Assembly (NCBI GenBank): GCA_002352665.1
Contig: DEIV01000061.1
Location: 1 to 31,618 of the forward strand
Length of the DNA: 31,618 nucleotides
Direction of reading: 5' to 3'
Origin: Flavobacteriaceae bacterium UBA2765
Lineage (GTDB): Bacteria > Bacteroidota > Bacteroidia > Flavobacteriales > Flavobacteriaceae
Shown: positions 8,637-17,036 of the stretch, piece by piece
Numbering within the stretch: the first letter of the stretch is position 1
How the letters are laid out: each line of letters opens with the position of its first letter
Program-made: the position numbers and the translations under genes
The notes under the pieces: model-generated
The model's database searches: none
Told to the model about the DNA's origin: nothing
What the model saw: only the letters and a program-made list of their open reading frames with translations

Positions 8637-10271
8637 ATGAAAACTATTGTTGCAATTATATTCACTTTATTATATTGTCAATTTGGATTTGCACAATATG
8701 ATTTACTTCCAACAGATTTTTTATCTAAAGATTTTCATAAAGAAAGAAGAGAAGAATTAAGAAAGAAAATGCCAAATAATAGTGTGGCAGTTTTTTTTGC
8801 AAATCCAGTACGTAATAGAGCTAATGATGTAGACTATGTATATCATCAAGACCCTAATTTTTATTATCTAACAGGGTATAAAGAGCCACATGCTGTTTTA
8901 TTAATTTTTTCTGAAAACCAAATCGTCGGCAATAATAACTATAATGAAGTTATATATGTTCAAGAACGAAATAAAAGAGAGGAACAGTGGACAGGCAAGC
9001 GTTTGGGAGTTGAAGGTGTAAAAGAAAAATTAGACTTTACTAACGCATTTAATGGAAGTGAATTTGTTAAAGCAACAATAGATTATAAAAGTTTTAATAA
9101 AGTGTTGATTTTTGACTTCAAAGATGATTATAGAAATTCTGGTCGTAATAATGCCGATCTATTTGATTTAGTATCACATTTTAAATCTAGTGCATCGTAT
9201 GATAAAAATTTACTACCAGATCCTGATAGGTTAAGGGCTTACGAATTAATTAAGGCTACAACAATAGAAAATAGTGCGAATGTTGCCCAAAACTTAGGAA
9301 GGTATTTAGACTATTTTCCTGAGCTTAAGGAAGATGAATTATTACAAGGATACCAAACGGCAGCAACTGATGAACTAAGAAAAGAATTCAAACAAAAGAT
9401 AAGTCTAAAATTAGAAGCAAAAAGCAAAACCAATATAAATAATGTTGCACTTGGTGAACTTATGGGTTCTTTGAGAGAAATAAAATTACCTGAAGAAATC
9501 AAATTGTTGAAAAAAGCGATTAATATATCTGCCATAGGACAAATAGAAATTATGAAAGCCATGCATCCTAATATGTCTGAAACAGAAATACAAGGTGTAC
9601 ATGAGTTCGTTTATAAAAAATATGGAGCAGAATATGAAGGTTATCCTTCTATCGTAGGTGGAGGTCACAATGGTTGTATATTACATTATGTTGAAAATAA
9701 TAAAACTAAAGTCGGTAATGATCTGGTTTTAATGGATCTCGGTGCTGAATACAGAGGATATACTGCTGATGTAACCAGAACCATACCTGCTAATGGTAAA
9801 TTTTCTACGGAACAAAAAGCAATTTATGATATCGTTTATGAGGCTCAAGAAGCGGGAATTGCCGCGGTAACAGTGGGGAGTACCTTTACCGCCTCTCATA
9901 AAGCTACACGAAAAGTTGTTAATGAAGGATTGTATAAATTAGGAATAATTAAGTCTATTGATGAACATCATGATTATTACCCTCATGGTTCTTCACATCA
10001 TATAGGTTTAGATGTGCATGACCCGGGTAATAGTGGAGAATTTAAGGCGAATATGGTACTCACTGTTGAGCCTGGAATTTATATTCCGGAAAATAGTAAT
10101 TGTGATGAAAAATGGTGGGGGATAGCGGTTAGAATTGAAGACGATATTTTAGTGACAGAAAAAGGCCCAATAAATTTATCGAAAAAGGCTCCTAGAAAGT
10201 CGGATGAAATTGAAAAATTAATGCAAGAAGCAAGTGTTTTAAATGCTTTTAAATTACCTGATTTAGATTAA
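8637..10271 (+). CDS. Exported Xaa-Pro aminopeptidase (peptidase M24B)
   Basis: Dinuclear-metal peptidase that removes the N-terminal residue from peptides with proline in second place. The aminopeptidase P N-terminal domain (about 20-170, with HQDPNFYYLTGYKEP) is followed by the pita-bread M24 domain. All five metal ligands are visible: D367 and D378 (MDLGAEYRGYTADVTRT), H454 (SSHHIGLDVHD), E478 (TVEPGIYIP) and E501 (VRIEDDI). The first 19 residues, MKTIVAIIFTLLYCQFGFA, are a signal peptide with likely cleavage before Gln 20, so the enzyme acts in the periplasm or beyond. I chose the ATG at 8637 rather than 8574 because of this signal peptide and the promoter element between them. A cytosolic paralogue may exist elsewhere. 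Confidence 0.93.
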   Translation: MKTIVAIIFTLLYCQFGFAQYDLLPTDFLSKDFHKERREELRKKMPNNSVAVFFANPVRNRANDVDYVYHQDPNFYYLTGYKEPHAVLLIFSENQIVGNNNYNEVIYVQERNKREEQWTGKRLGVEGVKEKLDFTNAFNGSEFVKATIDYKSFNKVLIFDFKDDYRNSGRNNADLFDLVSHFKSSASYDKNLLPDPDRLRAYELIKATTIENSANVAQNLGRYLDYFPELKEDELLQGYQTAATDELRKEFKQKISLKLEAKSKTNINNVALGELMGSLREIKLPEEIKLLKKAINISAIGQIEIMKAMHPNMSETEIQGVHEFVYKKYGAEYEGYPSIVGGGHNGCILHYVENNKTKVGNDLVLMDLGAEYRGYTADVTRTIPANGKFSTEQKAIYDIVYEAQEAGIAAVTVGSTFTASHKATRKVVNEGLYKLGIIKSIDEHHDYYPHGSSHHIGLDVHDPGNSGEFKANMVLTVEPGIYIPENSNCDEKWWGIAVRIEDDILVTEKGPINLSKKAPRKSDEIEKLMQEASVLNAFKLPDLD

Positions 10272-10369
10272 AGTAATTTATAGATTATTGCAGGTAATTA
10301 TATTGTTTTTCAGTTATTTATATTAATAAAAATAGAGTAATAAAATTAACAAAAGTATCTAATTTATAA

Positions 10370-12709
10370 ATGAAAGTTTGTATTGCTGAAAAACCAAGTG
10401 TGGCTCGAGAAATTGCATCGGTGTTAGGAGCCAATACCAAACGAGATGGTTTTTTTGAAGGTAATGGTTATGCTGTTACTTACACTTTTGGTCATTTATG
10501 TACTTTATTTGAACCCAAAGACTATAAACCACATTGGAAAAGCTGGGATTTGAATAATTTACCTATGCTTCCTGAAAAATTTGAAACCAAAGTAACTACA
10601 AATCAAGGTGTTCAAAAACAGTTCAATACTATTAAAAAATTGTTAGATACTGCGGCTTTAGTCATTAATTGTGGTGACGCCGGACAAGAAGGAGAACTTA
10701 TTCAGCGCTGGGTGATCAACCAAGCAAAGTACAAGGGAGAGGTACAACGGTTGTGGATTTCTTCATTAACCACAGAGGCTATTAAGGAAGGATTTAACAA
10801 ATTAAAATCTTCCGAATTATATGATAATTTGTATTATGCAGGATTTTCACGTGCAATAGGCGATTGGATATTAGGTTTAAACGCAACACGTTTATATACA
10901 GTAAAACATGGTGGTTATAAGCAGGTTTTATCGGTAGGAAGAGTGCAAACGCCTACCTTGGCAATGCTTGTAAATAGATATAAAGAAATTCATAATTTTA
11001 AGCCACAACCTTATTGGGAGCTTCAGACCACCTATAGAAATACATTATTTAACTACGAAGAAGGTAGGTTTTTAAAGAAAGAAAATGGAGAAGTTTTAGC
11101 AGCAAAAGTAAAAGAAAGTGATTTTAAAATTATCAAGGTCACTAAAAAGAAAGGAAAAGAATATGCTCCCAAACTATTTGATTTAACCGGATTACAAGTG
11201 TATTGTAATACTAAATTTGGCTTTACAGCCGAAGAAACCCTAAAAATGGTTCAAAAATTGTATGAACAGAAATTGGTGACTTACCCCAGAGTTGATACTA
11301 CATTTTTACCTGATGATGTTTATCCGAAAGTTCCAGGTATTCTTAAGAAATTGACCAAGTATAGTTATTTAACTAATGTACTTTTAAAGAAGAAGATAAA
11401 AAAATCAGCTAGGGTTTTTAATGATAAAAAGATTACCGATCATCATGCCATAATACCAACAGGAGTTCAGTCAGATTTACAATATAATCAGCAGCAAATT
11501 TACGATATCATTTGTAAACGTTTTATCGCTGTTTTTTATGATGATTGCGATATATCAAGAACCTCTGTTGCAGGTGAAGCTGCGGGCATAATATTTAAGA
11601 CTACAGGTAAAGAAATTCTAAAAAAAGGATGGCGTATTGTATTTGAATCCTCTACCAAAAATTCCAGACCTCAAACCAATGAAAAAAATGATAAAATAGA
11701 AAATAATGAAGGTTCAACTTCTGATTTAGAAGTTGCTTTGGAAATGCCGACCTTTACTAAAGGTGAGACAGGGGTTCATGAGCCTTCTTTTTTAGAAAAA
11801 GAAACAAAACCACCAAGATATTTTACTGAAGCTTCATTGCTTAGAGCCATGGAAACTGCCGGAAAGCAAGTTGATGATGATGAAATGCGTGAGCTTATGA
11901 AAGAAAATGGTATTGGTAGACCATCGACCCGTGCAAGTATCATAGAAACCCTATTTAAGCGTAAATATGTTGAACGGAAAAAGAAATTGCTTATTCCGAC
12001 TACTACAGGCATTCAATTGATTGAAGTTATAAAAAATGAGTTGTTGAAATCTGCCGAATTAACCGGGCAATGGGAAAAGAAGCTTAAAGAAATTGAAAAA
12101 GGAACTTATAATGCCGGAACTTTTATTAAAGATATGAAACGAATGGTAGATCAGTTGGTTTATGAAGTGAGGAGCGAACAAACTATTGTTAAAATATCTC
12201 ATTCAAGCCTAAATAATTTTCCTAAAGCTATAAAGAAGGAAGCTGTAAAAGGAATCGTTGGATTGGTTTGTCCGCAATGTAAAAAAGGACATTTGTTAAA
12301 GGGTAAAACCGCTTTTGGTTGTAGTGCTTATAAAGATAATTGTACTTTTAAGCTGCCATTTATCTTTCTAAATAAAAAAATATCAGAAAAGCAGTATATC
12401 CGCTTGGTTAAAAAGGGTGCTACTGTAAATTTAAAAGGATTTCAAACCGAAAATGGAAAATCTGAGGGAGCTATTGTTTTTGATAAACAGTTCAATTTAT
12501 GTTTAAATAAAAAGGAAACCCCTAAAAAAGATACCATACTTTGTCCCAAATGCAAAAAAGGAACAGTGATTAAGGGAAAAACAGCCTATGGTTGTAGTGC
12601 TTATAAAGAAGGATGTGATTTTAGATTTAGTTTTGAGAAAATTAGACAAGAAGCAAATGGAAAACCGTTAACCAGGGATTTGGTGTTAAAATTACTGAAG
12701 AGCTATTAG
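10370..12709 (+). CDS. topB: DNA topoisomerase III (type IA)
   Basis: Type IA topoisomerase of 779 aa that relaxes or decatenates DNA through a 5'-phosphotyrosine link. The Toprim domain opens with CIAEKPSVA (E7) and holds INCGDAGQEGELI at 99-111, the acidic metal site. RAIGDWILGLNATR and SVGRVQTPTLAML are the conserved core blocks, and the catalytic tyrosine is Y305 in VTYPRVDT. The C-terminus has two zinc-ribbon-like repeats, each CP(Q/K)CKKG...KGKTA(F/Y)GCSAYK..C.F, at roughly 640-675 and 725-760. This is the chromosomal Bacteroidota form and also resembles the plasmid/ICE TopB, but no conjugation genes are nearby, so I take it as a housekeeping gene. Confidence 0.95.
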   Translation: MKVCIAEKPSVAREIASVLGANTKRDGFFEGNGYAVTYTFGHLCTLFEPKDYKPHWKSWDLNNLPMLPEKFETKVTTNQGVQKQFNTIKKLLDTAALVINCGDAGQEGELIQRWVINQAKYKGEVQRLWISSLTTEAIKEGFNKLKSSELYDNLYYAGFSRAIGDWILGLNATRLYTVKHGGYKQVLSVGRVQTPTLAMLVNRYKEIHNFKPQPYWELQTTYRNTLFNYEEGRFLKKENGEVLAAKVKESDFKIIKVTKKKGKEYAPKLFDLTGLQVYCNTKFGFTAEETLKMVQKLYEQKLVTYPRVDTTFLPDDVYPKVPGILKKLTKYSYLTNVLLKKKIKKSARVFNDKKITDHHAIIPTGVQSDLQYNQQQIYDIICKRFIAVFYDDCDISRTSVAGEAAGIIFKTTGKEILKKGWRIVFESSTKNSRPQTNEKNDKIENNEGSTSDLEVALEMPTFTKGETGVHEPSFLEKETKPPRYFTEASLLRAMETAGKQVDDDEMRELMKENGIGRPSTRASIIETLFKRKYVERKKKLLIPTTTGIQLIEVIKNELLKSAELTGQWEKKLKEIEKGTYNAGTFIKDMKRMVDQLVYEVRSEQTIVKISHSSLNNFPKAIKKEAVKGIVGLVCPQCKKGHLLKGKTAFGCSAYKDNCTFKLPFIFLNKKISEKQYIRLVKKGATVNLKGFQTENGKSEGAIVFDKQFNLCLNKKETPKKDTILCPKCKKGTVIKGKTAYGCSAYKEGCDFRFSFEKIRQEANGKPLTRDLVLKLLKSY

Positions 12710-12738
12710 TTAGACACTATAGTTGAATTGAGAGATAA

Positions 12739-12756
12739 ACAATTTTTTTTAATTGT
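12739..12756. terminator. Weak hairpin between convergent topB and lysA
   Basis: ACAATT, six T's, then AATTGT form a six-base AT-only stem in the 101-bp gap between two convergent genes. The T run lies in the loop, so this is at best a weak terminator. Confidence 0.2.
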
Positions 12757-12810
12757 AATGCAGCTAATCTTCAAACATATTCGAAATCAATATTGGAAGA
12801 ATACGATCAT

Positions 12811-14016
12811 TTAAAAGTCAATCAATTCTTGTCCCCTTAATAGATCTTCAATAGTTTCTCTTTGACGTATAAGATAATCTTTACCATTTTTCACCAATAT
12901 TTCTGCGGGTCTGTAACGCGAATTATAATTAGAAGCCATAGAAAAACAATAGGCACCGGCATTACTAAAACTCAATATATCACCTTCTGTAATTTCGTTT
13001 ATTCTTCTATTTGCCCCTAATGTATCCGTTTCACAAATATAACCTACTACAGTGTAAAAACGCTCTTTTCCTTTAGGGTTAGAAATATTTTCAATATGAT
13101 GATAAGCATCATAAAACATAGGCCTTATGAGATGGTTCATACCACTGTCAACTCCTGCAAAAACGGTAGACGTAGTTTGTTTAACTACATTCACATTGAC
13201 TAAAAGCTTACCGGCCTCACTTACTAAAAATTTACCAGGTTCAAACATTATGGTCAAATCTCTACCAACAGTTGAACAGAATTTATTAAATCGTTTAGAT
13301 AGTTTTTTACCTAATTCTTCAATATCTGTTTCAATATCATTTTCTTTGTATGGCACTTTGAATCCACTACCAAAATCTATGTATTCTAAGTTTACAAAGG
13401 TTTCTGCCGCTCCAAATAAAATTTCAGTGGCACGTAAAAAAGCATCAACATCATATATGTCAGAACCCGTATGCATATGAATACCGGTTATTAACATACC
13501 AGTATTTTCAACAACACGATGTATATGCGGTAATTGGTGAATAGAAATTCCGAATTTAGAATCTATATGGCCTACTGAAATTTTTGGATTTCCACCAGCC
13601 ATAATATGAGGGTTCATACGAATGCACACGGGTGTTTTCGGGTATTTTTGTCCGAATTGCTCTAAAATAGAAATATTATCAATATTAATCTGAACTCCTA
13701 AATCCTTAGCTTGTTCAATTTCTTCCAATGAAACACCATTCGGTGTGAAAATTATATCCTGAGGATCAAAACCTGCCTTTAACCCTAGTTGCACTTCTTG
13801 AACGGAAACCGTGTCTATGCCTGAATTTAACTCTCTGAAAACTTTTAGAACATTAATATTAGATAAGGCCTTAACAGCATAATTAATTTTCAAATTTTTA
13901 ACATCTGAAAACGCATTAATCATACGTTCGTATTGAGATTTAATTTTATCTGCATCATAAACGTACAAAGGAGTATCATATTTTTTGGCGAGTGATAATA
14001 GCAGTTTTCTATCCAT
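12811..14016 (-). CDS. lysA: Diaminopimelate decarboxylase
   Basis: Fold-type III PLP enzyme that makes L-lysine from meso-diaminopimelate, the last step of lysine synthesis. The PLP lysine is K49 in INYAVKAL. Family signatures follow in order: GIHMHTGSDI, the EYIDFGSGF Gly-rich phosphate loop, FEPGKFLVSEAG, CETDTLG with the active-site Cys, and AGAYCFSMASNYNSR. At 401 aa it is full length and close to other Bacteroidota LysA. It stands alone, with topB convergent at its 3' end. Its upstream region holds a perfect 11-bp hairpin and then the repeat island. Confidence 0.95.
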   Translation of the reverse strand: MDRKLLLSLAKKYDTPLYVYDADKIKSQYERMINAFSDVKNLKINYAVKALSNINVLKVFRELNSGIDTVSVQEVQLGLKAGFDPQDIIFTPNGVSLEEIEQAKDLGVQINIDNISILEQFGQKYPKTPVCIRMNPHIMAGGNPKISVGHIDSKFGISIHQLPHIHRVVENTGMLITGIHMHTGSDIYDVDAFLRATEILFGAAETFVNLEYIDFGSGFKVPYKENDIETDIEELGKKLSKRFNKFCSTVGRDLTIMFEPGKFLVSEAGKLLVNVNVVKQTTSTVFAGVDSGMNHLIRPMFYDAYHHIENISNPKGKERFYTVVGYICETDTLGANRRINEITEGDILSFSNAGAYCFSMASNYNSRYRPAEILVKNGKDYLIRQRETIEDLLRGQELIDF

Positions 14017-14064
14017 ATGTTCTTTGAATTAAAAGACGGTAAAAGTAAGTAACACATCTTTATC

Positions 14065-14090
14065 GTGAAAATTTTTTTTAAAATTTTCAC
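14065..14090. repeat. Perfect 11-bp inverted repeat upstream of lysA
   Basis: GTGAAAATTTT, a four-base loop, then AAAATTTTCAC form a perfect 11-bp stem 49-74 bases before the lysA ATG. On the lysA strand it would fall in the leader or promoter region. It could be an operator, or the transcription end of a lost upstream gene, since a small open frame ends inside it. No T tract follows on the lysA strand. Confidence 0.5.
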
Positions 14091-14173
14091 AAAAAGCTGA
14101 GAATTGTTATAAACCATTCTCCATCTTTCGTTCCCGAAATAGAAATGATCACTTCATCAGTTCCACTAGAACC
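14087..14173 (-). pseudogene. Possible C-terminal remnant of a lost protein
   Basis: A 28-codon open frame without a start codon ends at 14087 inside the hairpin. Its translation, about GTDEVIISISGTKDGEWF then ITILSFL, has a regular alternating pattern like a protein C-terminus. It is preceded by a stop codon 34 bp from the first repeat unit of the island. I cannot assign a family. It may be chance; the reason to list it is its amino-acid composition and its position at the edge of the repeats. Confidence 0.2.
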
Positions 14174-14207
14174 CTAAAGTATTGATTAGATAGGTAAATA
14201 AAACATA

Positions 14208-14309
14208 TCTCGATACTCCTCCTTTCAGTCGGCACTCGAACTGACAGTAGTTATCAATTGTCACTTCGAGTGTTTTTACGAAATGAGATGAAGAAAAAAA
14301 GTATCGAGA
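14208..14309. repeat. Palindromic repeat unit A (102 bp)
   Basis: Starts TCTCGATAC and ends GTATCGAGA, perfect 9-bp terminal inverted repeats. Inside, CACTCGAACTGACA (14233-14246) and TGTCACTTCGAGTG (14259-14272) form a 14-bp stem with a single C.C mismatch and a 12-base loop. Eighteen bases separate it from unit B. The design (short terminal repeats plus a strong inner hairpin, no ORF) is that of a REP- or MITE-like element. Confidence 0.85.
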
Positions 14310-14327
14310 AGTATAGGTTTTGTAGGT

Positions 14328-14429
14328 TCTCGATACTCCTCCTTTCAGTCGGCACTCGAACTGACAGTATTTATCAATTGTCACTTCGAGTGTTTTTTCG
14401 AAATGAGATGAAGAAAAAATGTATCGAGA
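14328..14429. repeat. Palindromic repeat unit B (102 bp)
   Basis: Same orientation and nearly the same sequence as unit A, exactly 120 bp downstream, with the same 9-bp terminal inverted repeats and inner hairpin. It is followed after 22 bases by a partial end (TTCGATAC at 14451) and a tail to about 14485 that resembles the tail after unit C. It lies left of the GIY-YIG gene. Confidence 0.85.
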
Positions 14430-14566
14430 AGTATTGGTAGTTGATTGGTTTTCGATACAGTACATCTATGGTAGTTATACTCCAATTTTCATTGATAATA
14501 GCATGGTTATATAGAGTAATTAGTATCAGCTTCGGAACTTTTGAGAAGTTTTACTAACTTGCTTTA

Positions 14567-14857
14567 ATGAAAATTTACTATGTATATATTCTGCACTGCT
14601 CTGATAACACATACTATACGGGCATAACATCAAATTTATCTAAAAGATTTGCAGATCATCAAAGAGGGAAACATAAGAATAGCTATACTAATTCTAGAAG
14701 ACCTCTTAAACTTGTATTTTATTGTGAATTTACCGATGTTAACATAGCTATATTATCAGAGAAACAAATAAAGAAATGGTCTAGAGCTAAAAAAGAAGCG
14801 TTGATAAATAATGAGTATGAAAAATTACCTAACCTTTCTAAAAAGAAATTTAGGTAA
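14567..14857 (+). CDS. Single-domain GIY-YIG nuclease family protein
   Basis: A 96-residue protein that is nothing but a GIY-YIG domain: YVYIL at 5-9 and YYTGIT at 16-21 (the two halves of the name motif), the catalytic Arg R27 in LSKRFADH, and the metal-binding Glu E65 in SEKQIKKW. This is the UPF0213/YhbQ-like type found in many bacteria. Members are presumed to cut or nick DNA, but the role of most is unknown. All key residues are present, so it looks active. The gene sits between palindromic repeat units B and C, each followed by a similar tail, which suggests that gene and repeats belong together. Start ATG at 14567 fits the domain start exactly. Confidence 0.92.
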   Translation: MKIYYVYILHCSDNTYYTGITSNLSKRFADHQRGKHKNSYTNSRRPLKLVFYCEFTDVNIAILSEKQIKKWSRAKKEALINNEYEKLPNLSKKKFR

Positions 14858-14863
14858 TATGGT

Positions 14864-14965
14864 TCTCGATACTCCTCCTTACAGTCGGCACTCGAACTGA
14901 CAGTAGTTATCAATTGTCACTTCGAGTGTTTTTTCGAAATGAAATGAATAAAAAACGTATCGAGA
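14864..14965. repeat. Palindromic repeat unit C (102 bp)
   Basis: Begins 6 bp after the GIY-YIG stop, in the same orientation as units A and B, with intact 9-bp terminal inverted repeats (TCTCGATAC at 14864-14872, GTATCGAGA at 14957-14965) and inner hairpin. An 18-base spacer like that between A and B leads to a fourth, truncated start (14984-14992). The tail then matches 26 of 34 positions with the tail after unit B. Confidence 0.85.
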
Positions 14966-14983
14966 TTTTTGGTTTTCGTAGGT

Positions 14984-15019
14984 TCTCGATACAATACACC
15001 TAAGGTCGTACCACTCAAA
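14984..15019. repeat. Truncated repeat unit and tail after unit C
   Basis: TCTCGATAC is followed by ACACCTAAGGTCGTACCACTC-type sequence. From 14986 this aligns with 14452-14485 after unit B at 26 of 34 positions, so both arrays end in the same terminal module. It stops about 7 bp short of the pepT stop codon. Confidence 0.6.
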
Positions 15020-15025
15020 CTATAT

Positions 15026-16258
15026 TTATTGATACCTTATAGCTGTCTTCTCAGCAATTTTCACGATCACTTCAACTGCCTTTTGCATTGATTCTGCCGG
15101 TACATATTCATAACGCCCATGAAAATTATGTCCGCCTGCAAAAATATTAGGACAGGGCAATCCTTTATATGAGAGCTGTGAGCCATCTGTACCTCCTCTA
15201 ATAGCTTTGATCAATGGTTTTATACCTAGATCTTTCATTGCCTCTTCGGCAATATCAACAATATGCATAACCGGTGTTACTTTTTCCTTCATATTGAAAT
15301 ATTGGTCCTTAATTTCAACTATAATTAAGTCTTTGCCAAGATTTTTGTTAATAGTATCAGCAACTTCTTGGAAATCTACCTTACGTTGCTCAAACATCTT
15401 CATGTCGTGGTCTCTAATAATATATTGTAATTCAGTCTTTTCAACTTCACCATGCATAGTATGCAAATGATAGAACCCTTCATAGCCCTCAGTTTCTTGA
15501 GGAATTTCATTTTTAGGTAAAGCATCGATAAATGCACTGGCAATTAACATTGAATTGATCATTTTACCTTTTGCATAACCGGGATGTACAATTTTACCGT
15601 TGATGGTAACCTTAGCTCCTGCTGCATTAAAATTTTCATATTCTAATTCGCCTATCTGACTACCGTCCATAGTATATGCCCATTCAGCACCAAATTTATC
15701 AACATCAAATAAATGAGCTCCCTTACCGACTTCTTCATCGGGTGTAAATGCAATTTTAATATCACCATGTTTTATTTCAGGATGCTGTATTAAATACTCC
15801 ATAGCGGTAATAATTTCTGTAATTCCAGCTTTATCATCGGCTCCCAATAAAGTGGTACCATCAGTCGTAATTAATGTTTGACCTGTATATAGCAGTAGAT
15901 CTTCAAAATAATCGGGAGATAGAATGATATTTTCTTGTGCGTTTAATACAATGTCTTTACCATTATAATTCTTATGTATTTGCGGATTTACATTTGTTCC
16001 TGAATAATCAGGACTCGTATCGATATGAGAAATAAAACCAATAGCAGGTACTTTAAAGGGAACGTTACTAGGCAAAGTAGCCATGATATAGCAATTATCA
16101 TCTAATGTAATGTCTTGCATTCCAATAGATTTTAAGTCCTCAACCAAAATTTTAGCTAAGTCCCATTGTTTTTCAGTACTCGGAAAAGCAGGGTTTTCAG
16201 GGTCTGATTGTGTATCTATTTTAATGTATTTAATGAATCTATCTATAATATGTTGCAT
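15026..16258 (-). CDS. pepT: Peptidase T (tripeptide aminopeptidase, M20B)
   Basis: Zinc exopeptidase that removes the N-terminal residue of tripeptides in the cytoplasm. It has H78-I-D80 in GFISHIDTSPDYSG, GADDKAG at 139-145 (bridging Asp), FTPDEEVGKG at 171-180 with the catalytic Glu pair, RGGTDGSQLS, and the C-terminal ligand in AGGHNFHGRYEYVP. The start MQHIIDRFIKYIKIDTQSD is typical, and 410 aa is the usual length. No signal peptide. It stands at the right edge of the repeat island, whose last element lies just beyond its stop codon. Confidence 0.95.
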   Translation of the reverse strand: MQHIIDRFIKYIKIDTQSDPENPAFPSTEKQWDLAKILVEDLKSIGMQDITLDDNCYIMATLPSNVPFKVPAIGFISHIDTSPDYSGTNVNPQIHKNYNGKDIVLNAQENIILSPDYFEDLLLYTGQTLITTDGTTLLGADDKAGITEIITAMEYLIQHPEIKHGDIKIAFTPDEEVGKGAHLFDVDKFGAEWAYTMDGSQIGELEYENFNAAGAKVTINGKIVHPGYAKGKMINSMLIASAFIDALPKNEIPQETEGYEGFYHLHTMHGEVEKTELQYIIRDHDMKMFEQRKVDFQEVADTINKNLGKDLIIVEIKDQYFNMKEKVTPVMHIVDIAEEAMKDLGIKPLIKAIRGGTDGSQLSYKGLPCPNIFAGGHNFHGRYEYVPAESMQKAVEVIVKIAEKTAIRYQ

Positions 16259-16359
16259 AGGATTAAAATGTTTTATGTTCTAGATTTAAATTTATTTACC
16301 TTATCGGTATATGTTTAACTTTTAGAGATTCAATTTTTTAAATAGAGCAAGTAGGTTGA

Positions 16360-16917
16360 CTAATCTATAAGTTGAATGCCATCAAATAATTCAACCGACT
16401 GACATAAGCGTTCATCAATATTGGTATCACCATAAATTTTTGATGTAAGTGTAATATATTCATCAATATTAGTTTTAATAAAAACTTGTAAATATTGGTA
16501 AGGATATCCGGAATGTTGACCCTGAGAAAGGTTAAAATATGAGGGTTTATTCTTAAATTTTCCAAAACCATCTTTAATAACACTTAATTGTTGTTTAACT
16601 TTAAGTGAATCAGTTAAACTATTTGAAAATAAGCTATCTAATTTTAACTCTCCTTGTTTCCAAGAAATATCTAAGATATAGGTTTCTGTCAATTGCTTTG
16701 TAGTATCAGCAGAAAATACTTCAGAAGAATATTCGTCATAATACAAATTGGTTTTCCAATTTCTTGGAACTTTAATTTTAAAGTTTTTCAAAAAATCTTT
16801 ATATTCTTTAAGATCTGAAAATTTACTAGAATTTTCACACTTAAATTCTTTTTTAAGCATATTGTTTTTACAACTTATTACACTTAGGGCCAGTAACAGG
16901 ATAATAATTATTCTCAT
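16360..16917 (-). CDS. Small lipoprotein of unknown function
   Basis: The 185-residue product begins with a lipoprotein signal, MRIIIILLLALSVISC, with Cys 16 as the lipidated residue. The mature part contains FKIKVPRNWKTNLYYDEYSSEVFSAD, a pattern seen in small flavobacterial lipoproteins that resemble PsbP- or DcrB-like folds (short domain with a ...VP..W...Y...S.I...D opening). That resemblance is only by eye, and I give no function. It lies 119 bp downstream of the Asp-box lipoprotein on the same strand, and both are envelope proteins, so they could share a transcript. Confidence 0.8.
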   Translation of the reverse strand: MRIIIILLLALSVISCKNNMLKKEFKCENSSKFSDLKEYKDFLKNFKIKVPRNWKTNLYYDEYSSEVFSADTTKQLTETYILDISWKQGELKLDSLFSNSLTDSLKVKQQLSVIKDGFGKFKNKPSYFNLSQGQHSGYPYQYLQVFIKTNIDEYITLTSKIYGDTNIDERLCQSVELFDGIQLID

Positions 16918-17036
16918 ATATTGTTTTATAACTAAATGTTTGAGGTTCTATTTCTTATGAGGAAAATTAAGAACCATTATTTTTATTTTAAATTAAATAT
17001 TATTAACTATGCTCGCATCATTCAAAACGAAAACGA

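Noticed and set aside
10370..12709. topB as a marker of an integrative conjugative element
   Set aside because: No tra, mob or integrase genes are present and the flanks are housekeeping genes, so a chromosomal topoisomerase III is simpler.
14208..14429. Possible CRISPR array from two regularly spaced repeats
   Set aside because: The repeat unit is about 102 bp with an 18-bp spacer and the spacers are related to each other; no cas genes. It is a palindromic interspersed repeat.
14166..14465. ORFs of 99 aa (minus) and 60 aa (plus) across repeat units A and B
   Set aside because: Both are tandem translations of the palindromic repeats themselves and contain the repeated unit twice; no sign of coding selection.
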